Origin: Candidatus Poribacteria bacterium
Lineage (GTDB): Bacteria > Poribacteria > WGA-4E > WGA-3G
Assembly: GCA_022821725.1 (NCBI GenBank)
Contig: JAJEDB010000075.1
Location: 36,814 to 100,813, forward strand
Length of the DNA stretch: 64,000 nucleotides
Direction: 5' to 3'
The notes under the pieces are model-generated. The model searched no databases. It was not told the origin of the DNA and was given only the letters and a program-made list of their open reading frames with translations. The position numbers and the translations under genes were made by a program. Numbering within the stretch: the first letter of the stretch is position 1; every line of letters starts with the position of its first letter. Below are positions 15,662 through 23,958 of this stretch, piece after piece.

Positions 15662-16789
15662 ATGAAAAATTTTATAGCGGGTGCATACCGACAGCAACGA
15701 GAATACAAAAGTTTTAACCCATCCTTCATAAACTGCCCGTTTACTTGGGAAAGTCGTCAAATAGATCAGTTGGTCGAACAGGCTGCAAATCTTTTGGGAG
15801 CACTCAACGCTTATGCGGAAATTGTGCCAGATGTCGATTTTGCGATTCCAATGAGCATGGCAAAAGAAGCGATAGACTCCAATCTGATTGAGGGCACAAA
15901 AACTGATATTGATGAGATTGTTCTGCCACAATCGGAGATTCCGCCAGTCAGACAGGAGGATTGGCAAGAGGTGCAAAATTATATTGAAGCGATGAATTTC
16001 GCAATAGCGAAATTGCCTGAATTTCCACTCTCTGTGCGTTTGCTAAAGGATGTCCATAAAATAGTGCTGTCCGGCGTTCGTGGAAAACATAAGGCACCGG
16101 GTGAAATTCGCAGGAGTCAAAACTGGATCGGTGGTTCATCACTTGCCAATGCTCTTTTTGTTCCTCCGTCACCGGAAGAACTGCCAGACCTCCTAAGTGA
16201 TTTAGAAAAATTCTGGCACAACTCATCGCTACAACTGCCATTCCTTATCAAAATCGCCATTACGCATTATCAGTTTGAAACCATCCACCCTTTCCTTGAT
16301 GGAAACGGTAGGTGTGGCAGATTGTTAATCGTTTTGCAACTCATTGATGCACAGTTACTTAGCAAACCAGCACTTTATGCGTCCACCTTTTTCGAGGAAA
16401 ACAAAGTTTCATATTACAACGCGCTTACTCGCGTCCGCACTGCAAATGACATAGAACAGTGGATTATATTTTTCTTGATTGGAATCGTTGAGACCGCTCA
16501 ACACGGGCTGAGGACTTTTAAAACAATCATTGCCCTTCGTCAAGAATATGATACCAAAATCCTAACGCTTGGCTCTCGATCGAAAAAAGCACAAAAATTG
16601 CTTCAACTTATGTATGGAACACCCATTGTTAACGCGAGGTGGGTTGAAAAGGAGTTAAACATGAGTTTTTCAAGCGCGAATCGACTCCTAAAATCCCTAA
16701 CAGAATTGGGCATACTCAAGGAAACCACAGGATTCTCCCGCAACCGCCTTTTTGTTTTGGAGAAATACCTGAACCTCTTTAGAAGTTAG
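15662..16789 (+). CDS. Fic family protein with inhibitory helix and C-terminal winged helix
   Basis: Fic-fold AMP-transferase, 375 residues. The active-site motif HPFLDGNGRCGR lies near residue 214. The N-terminal Fic_N part carries SNLIEG, the inhibitory S/TxxxE(G/N) motif that blocks ATP gamma-phosphate binding, so activity should be autoinhibited. A C-terminal winged helix (about 310-365: ARWVEKELNMSFSSANRLLKSL) fits DNA binding. ATG 15662 is chosen over an upstream TTG (15596) because the latter lies inside the operator and the leader spacing is conserved in the duplicate. Confidence 0.88.
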   Translation: MKNFIAGAYRQQREYKSFNPSFINCPFTWESRQIDQLVEQAANLLGALNAYAEIVPDVDFAIPMSMAKEAIDSNLIEGTKTDIDEIVLPQSEIPPVRQEDWQEVQNYIEAMNFAIAKLPEFPLSVRLLKDVHKIVLSGVRGKHKAPGEIRRSQNWIGGSSLANALFVPPSPEELPDLLSDLEKFWHNSSLQLPFLIKIAITHYQFETIHPFLDGNGRCGRLLIVLQLIDAQLLSKPALYASTFFEENKVSYYNALTRVRTANDIEQWIIFFLIGIVETAQHGLRTFKTIIALRQEYDTKILTLGSRSKKAQKLLQLMYGTPIVNARWVEKELNMSFSSANRLLKSLTELGILKETTGFSRNRLFVLEKYLNLFRS

Positions 16790-16824
16790 CGAATTCCATG
16801 CAAATTCGCAGTCCACAATTTTTC

Positions 16825-16853
16825 TTGACAGCCCTGCCCGAAAATGTTAGACT
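16825..16853 (+). promoter_or_regulatory. sigma70-type promoter for the restriction-modification locus
   Basis: TTGACA at 16825-16830, 17-nt spacer, TAGACT at 16848-16853. The leader has the hairpin GATTGCA-ATCC-TGCAATC (16874-16891) before GGAGAAAAAGAG and the ATG at 16934. It probably drives the membrane protein gene, mod and res as one transcript. Confidence 0.55.
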
Positions 16854-16933
16854 TAATGTGAACTGACGCGAACATGATTGCAATCCTGCAATCACAGAAG
16901 CCAGAAGGACAATAAGGCGACGGAGAAAAAGAG

Positions 16934-17353
16934 ATGGATTTCAGTTGGGCTACCATCAGTCTCATAGATATAGGGATATTTAGTTTCGGTGTAGTCGCTT
17001 TGGTTACCGGCTGGTTGGTCAAAAAGCGCGAGGACGAACGATACAACGCCCTGCGGGGGGAATATCGCACCTTTCAGCAAGATCATGAAAACCTGCAACA
17101 AGAATTCAGTAGTTTCCAAGGTGCTGCGGATCGACGGTATAATGCGCTCCAGAAAGAACACGAAGTCTTGAAAGAGGAAAACGCAACCCTTAGATCCGCT
17201 GTCGATGCGCTCACCACAGAACAAAAAGCACTCCAAAGTGCACACGACCGTTTGTCCGGACGACATGATGAACTCGTCGAAAGGGTGATGCCGGTCTTTG
17301 AAATATTGGCACGTGAAAAACTGATGGAGATAAACGCCCGCAGTGAAACCTGA
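16934..17353 (+). CDS. Small membrane-anchored coiled-coil protein
   Basis: 139 residues, no recognised family. One N-terminal membrane helix (about residues 8-28, ISLIDIGIFSFGVVALVTGW) is followed by KKREDER and a coiled coil of about 80 residues with two related blocks (DERYNALRGEY and DRRYNALQKEH). Topology is probably N-out with the coiled coil in the cytoplasm. It lies 23 nt upstream of mod and shares its promoter, so it may be an accessory to the restriction-modification system. A protein of similar plan, but with the helix C-terminal to the coil, is at 25626. Confidence 0.6.
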   Translation: MDFSWATISLIDIGIFSFGVVALVTGWLVKKREDERYNALRGEYRTFQQDHENLQQEFSSFQGAADRRYNALQKEHEVLKEENATLRSAVDALTTEQKALQSAHDRLSGRHDELVERVMPVFEILAREKLMEINARSET

Positions 17354-17376
17354 ATCAGATAACGAATGAAAAAGAT

Positions 17377-18453
17377 ATGAACGAATCCTTACAAAAACTA
17401 CAAGATCTCCTCCAAAAACTCTTCCGAGCAGATGCCGCCGATCTTGACTTCGGTATCTACCGCATCATCAACTATCGCCGCGGCCAACTCCAAAAATTCA
17501 TTGACGAAGAATTGCCTGCCATTGTTCAAAATGCCCTTAAAGCAAACACCGAAGCAGAATCTGTGAGGGAACGCATAATCGAACTTGAAAATCAAGTCCG
17601 AGAATTAGGCAACAATCTCGGAGAGGAAATGTTAGATGCTGATGGCAATCTCATCAATGAGGCATACAGAGACAAACCTCTCATCCAACAATACCTCGAA
17701 GCGAGAGAACAACACGGTTCCTCGCAAAATCGCGACCAACGCGCAGATGCCGTTTTCAATCACCTCTGGACCTTCTTCTCCCGATACTACGATAACGGTG
17801 ACTTTATTCCGCGTCGACGCTATTCCCAAACCGAACGCTACGCTGTTCCATACAACGGCGAGGAAGTCTACCTCCACTGGGCAAACCGAGACCAATACTA
17901 CGTCAAAAGCGGCGAACACTTCTCCACCTATCGTTTCAAATCTCAAAACATCACTGTTACCTTTGACCTCCGCGACGTAGATATTGAAAAGGATAACGTT
18001 AAAGGCACAAAACGTTTCTTTATACCTCTATCTGACGAAACAAGCTATTCACCAGGAACTGATGAAATCTGTATCCCCTTTGAATACCGTCCTCTCACCG
18101 ACGAAGAAAAGAAAATCTATAGTGGTCAAAAACAGCAGGACAAAATCATTGAAGCTGCTGAACCCGAAATCATCGCACAACTCACAAGTCACTATAACGC
18201 CATGTCCGCACTCAATCAGCAAACAACAAACCCCTTTGATAAGGGGGACAGGGGGGTTACCACCCTCAAAAAACACCTCCGCGCCTACACACGGCGCAAC
18301 ACCGCAGATTTCTTTATTCACAAAGACCTCAGAGGATTCCTTAACCGCGAACTTGATGTCTATATCAAAAACGATGTCATTCCACTGTCAGATTTGATTT
18401 TCACAAGTGTTAATTTGAAAATGTCAAACGTTAGTTCGGGGGGGGGGCTGTAA
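17377..18453 (+). CDS. Type III-like DNA methyltransferase Mod, N-terminal piece (ends at G10 tract)
   Basis: First piece of an adenine-N6-type DNA methyltransferase gene split in three. This 358-residue part has the usual opening (LDFGIYRIINYRRGQLQKF), coiled regions, a YLHWANRDQYYVK segment and RAYTRRNTADFFIHKDLRGFLNRELDVYIKN, all typical of the Mod-like proteins paired with large DEAD helicases. The frame ends with SSGGGL-stop directly after ten G (18438-18447). One added G (or two lost) joins it in frame to the next piece. Residues 286-296 (NPFDKGDRGV) come from a G-rich palindromic repeat inserted in frame. Confidence 0.8.
   Translation: MNESLQKLQDLLQKLFRADAADLDFGIYRIINYRRGQLQKFIDEELPAIVQNALKANTEAESVRERIIELENQVRELGNNLGEEMLDADGNLINEAYRDKPLIQQYLEAREQHGSSQNRDQRADAVFNHLWTFFSRYYDNGDFIPRRRYSQTERYAVPYNGEEVYLHWANRDQYYVKSGEHFSTYRFKSQNITVTFDLRDVDIEKDNVKGTKRFFIPLSDETSYSPGTDEICIPFEYRPLTDEEKKIYSGQKQQDKIIEAAEPEIIAQLTSHYNAMSALNQQTTNPFDKGDRGVTTLKKHLRAYTRRNTADFFIHKDLRGFLNRELDVYIKNDVIPLSDLIFTSVNLKMSNVSSGGGL
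18232..18262 (+). repeat. In-frame G-rich palindromic repeat inside mod
   Basis: CCCCTTTGATAAGGGG (6-bp arms) followed by GACAGGGGGG. It resembles the short CCCCTTTGATAAGGGGG-type repeats scattered in cyanobacterial and similar genomes. It adds about ten residues (NPFDKGDRGV) to Mod without breaking the frame. Confidence 0.55.
18438..18447 (+). other. G10 homopolymer in mod: candidate phase-variation tract
   Basis: Ten consecutive G in the coding strand between the two halves of mod. At 10 G translation ends two codons later (CTG TAA). At 11 or 8 G it reads GGG-A-VNPLLTKSNNWFETAN and enters the downstream frame. Homopolymers of this length in mod genes are the classic slipped-strand switch, but a consensus or basecalling error must also be considered. 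Confidence 0.6.
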
Positions 18454-18458
18454 ACCCT

Positions 18459-19775
18459 TTGTTAACTAAAAGTAATAATTGGTTCGAAACGGCAAACCTC
18501 GTTCACTACATCGCCTCTCAAGTAATTGAATTTTTGTCCCATATTGAAGAATTCCAAAAACGCCTCTGGCTGAAAAAGAAGTTTATCCTTTCCACCGACT
18601 ACTGCCTCACACTCGACCGCGTTCCAGAAGAATTCTATCCCGCAATCATCCAGAGTACCGCCCAACTTAAGGAGTGGAAACACCTCTTTGCGATTCACGA
18701 AATAGATAATAATCTCATCGGTGCCGACTACACCGAACCGCTCTCCGTTGACTTCCTCAAAGCAAATCCCAACCTCGTTTTGGACACTTGTCACTTTAAG
18801 TCTGACTTCAAAGATCGCTTCTTGGCACATTTTGACGATCTGGACAACGAAACAGATGGCTTGCTAATTCATGGTGAGAACTTCCAAGCGTTAAATCTGA
18901 TAATGGAGAAATACCAAGCATCGCTAAAGGCCATCTACATTGATCCACCTTATAATACTAAAGGTTCTGCAATTCTGTATAAGAACAATTATAAAGATTC
19001 TTCTTGGCTGTCGCTTTTAACAGATAGAGTTGCAGTTTCACAAGAGTTGTTAGCGGAAAATGGCATTTTCTGTGCTGCAATTGATGATGCTGAGGCCGCA
19101 AACCTTAGACATTTACTCCAAAACATATTTGGCAAAGAAACTGAACAAGGAATTGTTGCAGTTTGTTCAAATCCAGGAGGAAGGCAAACACCAACGGGTT
19201 TTTCTCCTGCTCACGAGTATGCGATGTTCTTTAGTATTACAAAGAATACACAAATTAGTCCTATTGAGAGAACAGAAGAACAACTTGAAAGTTATAATCA
19301 AATTGATTCCGATGGCAAGCGTTTTAAATGGATGCCTCTTCTAAAAGGGACAGATGCTAGCGCGCTGAGAGAATTACGACCTCGACTTTTCTATCCAATC
19401 TTTGTCAGGAACGATCAAATTAGGATTCCCCGTATGGAATGGAACGAAACTAAAGGTGAGTATGATATTCTGGAATTGGCACACTCAGATGAAATAAAGG
19501 TATTGCCACTCAGACCAAAGGATGGAAAAGAGATGAGATGGAGGCATAAGATTCAAACGCTTCAAAAAAAAATGGCTTTGTCTGAGGTAGCTGTGCGATC
19601 AGATCGAAATGGTAATGTAAGAATACAACTAAAATCTTACCCGAAAGAAGAAGGAATACGTCCAAAGACGTGGTGGGATAAAAAAGCATATTCAGCAACA
19701 TCACATGGAACTACTTTTCTAAACAATATGCTTGGTGATAACGATTTTTCGTTTCCTAAGTCTGTCTCGTTGAGG
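18459..19775 (+). CDS. Mod methyltransferase, central piece with catalytic DPPY
   Basis: Continues Mod in the +1-G frame: ASQVIEFLSHIEEFQKRLWLKKKF, TDYCLTLDR, LIHGENFQALNLIMEKY, then AIYIDPPYNTKG (motif IV, DPPY) and NDFSFPKSVSL. Motif IV precedes the SAM-binding motif, the order of beta-class enzymes such as type III Mod. The frame stays open to 20120, but from about 19771 the encoded residues are out-of-frame noise. One base is missing at 19770-19771, and the true continuation is the next piece. A TTG at 18459 could restart translation but has no SD. Confidence 0.75.
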
Positions 19776-20539
19776 ATTGTCTCCGGGTTTCTTCTCTCGG
19801 TAAAAATGATACTGTGTTGGATTATTTCGCAGGTTCCGGCACTACTGCTCACGCAGCCATCAACCTTAATCGTCAAGATGGCGGCAACCGTAAATACATC
19901 CTCATTGAGATGGGGCATCATTTCGATGCCGTTCTCAAACCGCGCGTCAAAAAAGCCATCTATGCCGAAAGGTGGAAAGATGCAAAACCGGTCTCCCGTG
20001 AAAGTCGTCTTTCCCATATCATCAAATACCAACGGATTGAATCTTACGAAGATGCCCTCAACAACATCGAATTCAACGAAACCGAACATGAAAATCTGTT
20101 ACCTGACGAACACCAATTGAGTTATATGTTGGAAAGTGATACAAAGGAAAGCCCAACGTTCCTAAGCATATCCAAGCTCCAAAATCCGTTCAACTATCAA
20201 CTCAACATCGTCAAAGATATGCAGACTCAGACACAATCTGTGGATCTACCCGAAACCTTCAATTACCTCCTCGGTATCTCGGTCCAAATCCGGCAATGTT
20301 TGTATGATGGTGATAGACGCTACCTTGTCTACCGCGGCATAGTCGGACAAAAAACTGTCGTCATTATCTGGCGTGAAACCGCAGGCTGGAAAAAAGAAGA
20401 TTATGAACGTGATTATAATTTCATTCAGGAAAACAAACTCACAGAGAGAGCAGACAAGATCTATATTAACACAGACAGCATCGTTCCAGAGGCAGAATCT
20501 TTAGACCCATTCTTCAAACGATTAATGTTTCCACAATAA
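19772..20539 (+). CDS. Mod methyltransferase, C-terminal piece with SAM-binding FxGxGTT
   Basis: Read from GAG at 19772 the frame gives EDCLRV, NDTVLDYFAGSGTTAHA (motif I, SAM binding) and INLNRQDGGNRKYILIEMG, then the Mod C-terminal domain to 20539. An internal ATG at 19814 could start a separate polypeptide, but that would lack most of the SAM pocket. Together with the G10 shift, the gene needs two corrections to encode a full enzyme of about 1050 residues. It is therefore either off and decaying, or carries one or two sequence errors. Confidence 0.75.
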   Translation, partial: EDCLRVSSLGKNDTVLDYFAGSGTTAHAAINLNRQDGGNRKYILIEMGHHFDAVLKPRVKKAIYAERWKDAKPVSRESRLSHIIKYQRIESYEDALNNIEFNETEHENLLPDEHQLSYMLESDTKESPTFLSISKLQNPFNYQLNIVKDMQTQTQSVDLPETFNYLLGISVQIRQCLYDGDRRYLVYRGIVGQKTVVIIWRETAGWKKEDYERDYNFIQENKLTERADKIYINTDSIVPEAESLDPFFKRLMFPQ

Positions 20540-20559
20540 ATTCTCCACAGAAAACTGCC

Positions 20560-23500
20560 ATGTCCAGAAACAATTCACAACGTCAACTCGATAATCACCT
20601 CACTTTACATGGATGGCTCAACAGCCACTTCGGATATAAAACCACACGCGACCTTCTTAATGATATAAAAAACCATGACGAAGGTTTCAACCCAGACGGA
20701 TACTCTCCAATCTGCACATTTCTCATCTCGCGTACAGAACCCAATTCAGCAATCGAAAGAGAATTGCGAACTTACGATGACAATATTAAACGGCATCTGT
20801 CCGTTATAAACAACACACGCTCACAGCCAATTGTTCTCCGCTATTTTCAATATCTCGCCCTACTCTACACCGAAATTTTCTTGGATTGGAAATTCAATAG
20901 ACCCAAGGAATTCCTACGCCAACTCAACGCTTTTGTCCAAAGGCGTAATGATGCAAAAGCCCCTGGTGATGCTATGGATACAAACTTCATAGACACGGAC
21001 CTCGAAAAACTCGCCTTCTGGATGGCAACCGGGGCAGGCAAAACCCTCATCATGCACATCAATTATCACCAGTACCTTCACTACAGTAAAGAGGAATTGG
21101 ACCATGTTGTCCTTATCACACCCAACGAAGGCTTAAGCGAACAACACCTTCGTGAACTGGCGAACTCCGACATCCAGTGCGAACGTTTCGACGTTGAGAG
21201 GAATCGCCTCGCGCCTACGCGCAACGCAATACAGGTAATTGAAATTACAAAGTTGGTGGAGGAAAAAACAGGTGAAGGCGAGAGCGTTGAAGTTGAAGCA
21301 TTTGAGGGGAACAACCTCATCTTCGTGGACGAAGGGCATAAAGGCAGTGGCGGCGAAGTCTGGCGCAAAATTCGAGATAGACTCGGTGAAACCGGCTTTA
21401 CCTTTGAATATAGTGCGACCTTTGGACAAGCACTCGCCGCTGCCAAAAATGCGGACCTCGTTGAGGAATACGGCAAGGCCATTGTCTTCGACTACTCATA
21501 CCGATATTTCTACAGCGACGGATACGGCAAAAATTTTAGCATCCTTAATGTTCGACACGATGAAGAGACCCAAACCGAAACACTCCTTTTAGCCAATCTC
21601 CTCAGTTTCTATGAACAACGCCGTTATTTCAAGCAAAACGCTGAGGCTATCCGCACCTATGGATTAGACTCCCCTTTATGGGCGTTTGTGGGTAGTAAAG
21701 TCAACGCTGTTTATACTGAGAACCATCGCCGCCGCTCTGATGTCCTTAATGTCATCCATTTTCTTCACTTGTTCCTGAAAAACGAAGGAAATTGGGCAAT
21801 TGATGCTATTGAAAAGATCCGCAGCGGCGATTCTGGTTTATCCGATGACAACAACACGGACATTTTCCACACCCGGTTCAATTACCTCAAAACTTTCAGC
21901 GAAACGCCGGCGTATGTTTATAGCGACATTCTCAACGAAGTTTTTCATACGGACATAAGCGGCGTATTACACTTGCAAGATGTTCGGAACGCACCGGGCG
22001 AAATCGCATTGAAAACTACTTACGGTAGGAAAAACTTTGGTCTCATCTACATTGGGGATACCGCTGCCTTCAAAAAGCTTGTTGAAAACGATGATGCGGG
22101 CATTGAAACGGACTCCGAAGATGTCCTCACGGAAAGCCTTTTCAATGACATCAACGAACCCGATAGTTCAATCAATATTCTCATTGGAGCCAAAAAGTTC
22201 ATTGAAGGCTGGGACAGCTGGCGCGTCACTGCGATGGGACTCCTCAATATCGGTAGACAGGAAGGTTCCCAGATTATTCAACTTTTCGGCAGAGGAGTTC
22301 GCCTTCGTGGAAAGGATATGAGCCTCAAGCGCAGTGCTGCTCTTGATGGTAGACATCCGCCGCATATCTCTCTACTTGAGACCCTTAACATCTTCGCTGT
22401 CCGTGCCAACTTTATGGCACAATTCCGAGATTATCTCATGCGCGAAGGTATAGAACTCGATGAACCTATCCAAATGGAGATTCCTATCATCTCTAATGAA
22501 AGTTTCCTCGAGCGTCGCCTTTTTGTTCCGAAAGTCGATCCTTACAATGAAGCTGCTAAAGGACAGTGCGTTCCACTCACTGTTAATATCGCCGCCTATA
22601 TCACCCACACAACACAAATCGTTGAGGTTATCGGGAGCAGTTCGCAACAAGGCATCCGGGGAAGTCAATCAACAGCAACCTTGGAGCGTAAAATTAAAAA
22701 AGAAATCTTGGAGTTATTAGATTGGCAAAAGATATATTTAGAGTTACTTGAATACAAGCAGGAGAAGCAGTTTCACAATCTCATCTTTGATACCCAAACA
22801 CTTCAAACAATCATGGATCCAGACCAAGAACTGTACGGCCTTACCGTCATGGCAGAATCAGAAGTCAAGCCAACGTCGCTGGAAGGGGTCACTCGCTTAG
22901 AAGAATTAGTAATTACACTGCTCCGCAAGTATATTGCCAAATTCTACCGTATTATTCAGAAACAGTGGAGTGGCAACAGGATGAGATTGGACACCTTAAA
23001 AGAAAACGATGATAACTTCACAGATTGGAGGATCTATATCCCCCGAGACGAAGCACATGAACTTGAACCCCAAATCCAAAATCTAATAGAGAGTGGTGAA
23101 ATATACGGACCTAATGTAACCGATCTACCCAACGCCTATAATGATCGGCACCTCTATCAACCGCTCCTCGCGATTACCAATGCCAATGATTTGTGGCGGA
23201 CTACACCGCCTGCCTTAGAAGAAAGTGAGAAACTTTTTGTAGAAGATCTGCGCAGTTATGTCCGTCAGCAACACGAGGAACTTCTCGCGAAAAGGGAAGT
23301 TTTCCTCTTACGCAACCAGAGTCGAGGCAAAGGTATTGGTTTCTATCAGAATGAAGGTTTTTATCCCGACTTTATCCTGTGGATAACCGAAGGCGCGAAA
23401 CAACGTATCGTTTTCATCGAACCACATGGGATGGTACATGATGCTGTCAACGAGCACAACGAGAAAATCACCCTCTTCAAAAGACTACGGACTCTTTCTT

Positions 23501-23700
23501 ATGAACGCTTCCGCGGTGAACACGTTCAGATGGATTCCTTTATCATCTCAAAAACTGATTTTCAAGCACTCCGTCGCAGAGAAGGTATAGATAGACCAGA
23601 ATTTGCGGAAAAATGGCATATCCTTTTCCGCGACCCCGCTGATCCTGCCTACCTTTTCCCAATCTTCCAAGAGTGGGATCTCGACTTCCCTCTTTTGTAG
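20560..23700 (+). CDS. Type III restriction enzyme Res-like helicase-nuclease
   Basis: Large DEAD/DEAH helicase subunit partnering Mod, 1046 residues, starting 20 nt after mod. Walker A is WMATGAGKTLIMH (near residue 152). Motif II is VDEGHKGSGGE, and motif VI-like IIQLFGRGVRLRGK is near 570. The C-terminal nuclease-like segment is EGFYPDFILWITEG (PD) followed by IVFIEPHGM. The second half of the PD-(D/E)xK motif reads E-P-H, so the catalytic Lys may be replaced by His. The reading frame is intact, in contrast to mod; without a functional Mod most type III Res proteins do not cut. Confidence 0.88.
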   Translation: MSRNNSQRQLDNHLTLHGWLNSHFGYKTTRDLLNDIKNHDEGFNPDGYSPICTFLISRTEPNSAIERELRTYDDNIKRHLSVINNTRSQPIVLRYFQYLALLYTEIFLDWKFNRPKEFLRQLNAFVQRRNDAKAPGDAMDTNFIDTDLEKLAFWMATGAGKTLIMHINYHQYLHYSKEELDHVVLITPNEGLSEQHLRELANSDIQCERFDVERNRLAPTRNAIQVIEITKLVEEKTGEGESVEVEAFEGNNLIFVDEGHKGSGGEVWRKIRDRLGETGFTFEYSATFGQALAAAKNADLVEEYGKAIVFDYSYRYFYSDGYGKNFSILNVRHDEETQTETLLLANLLSFYEQRRYFKQNAEAIRTYGLDSPLWAFVGSKVNAVYTENHRRRSDVLNVIHFLHLFLKNEGNWAIDAIEKIRSGDSGLSDDNNTDIFHTRFNYLKTFSETPAYVYSDILNEVFHTDISGVLHLQDVRNAPGEIALKTTYGRKNFGLIYIGDTAAFKKLVENDDAGIETDSEDVLTESLFNDINEPDSSINILIGAKKFIEGWDSWRVTAMGLLNIGRQEGSQIIQLFGRGVRLRGKDMSLKRSAALDGRHPPHISLLETLNIFAVRANFMAQFRDYLMREGIELDEPIQMEIPIISNESFLERRLFVPKVDPYNEAAKGQCVPLTVNIAAYITHTTQIVEVIGSSSQQGIRGSQSTATLERKIKKEILELLDWQKIYLELLEYKQEKQFHNLIFDTQTLQTIMDPDQELYGLTVMAESEVKPTSLEGVTRLEELVITLLRKYIAKFYRIIQKQWSGNRMRLDTLKENDDNFTDWRIYIPRDEAHELEPQIQNLIESGEIYGPNVTDLPNAYNDRHLYQPLLAITNANDLWRTTPPALEESEKLFVEDLRSYVRQQHEELLAKREVFLLRNQSRGKGIGFYQNEGFYPDFILWITEGAKQRIVFIEPHGMVHDAVNEHNEKITLFKRLRTLSYERFRGEHVQMDSFIISKTDFQALRRREGIDRPEFAEKWHILFRDPADPAYLFPIFQEWDLDFPLL

Positions 23701-23764
23701 GAGCGATCTCAGACACCGAAAAATAATGCTGAAATATAGATAACAAAGGCATCCATTGGAAATT

Positions 23765-23870
23765 GCCAAACCCTATGTCCATCTCGGCGCACGGATTCGG
23801 GGCTAAGCGATAGTCCTTATTGCTAAAATCAGTGTGCTTCTTGGTATGAATGCTACAACTATCCGACGCG
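23765..23870 (+). pseudogene. Decayed moxR fragment
   Basis: The sequence from CCCTATGTCCATCTCGG to GAATGCTACAACTATCC aligns over about 95 nt with moxR positions 15018-15112. It would encode PYVHLGARIRG, a stop, then AIVLIAKISVLLGMN against RYVHLGAGIRSVQAIALTAKIRAIL in the intact gene. Stops and substitutions show long decay. It implies that a second moxR once lay between res and glcD. Confidence 0.65.
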
Positions 23871-23958
23871 AACAAGTTGATCCACCCCCGCATTAAACAT
23901 ACCAAAAAGCCATTTTTCCCTTGCCATCACGTCCAAATTATGCTAAAATACCCATAGC

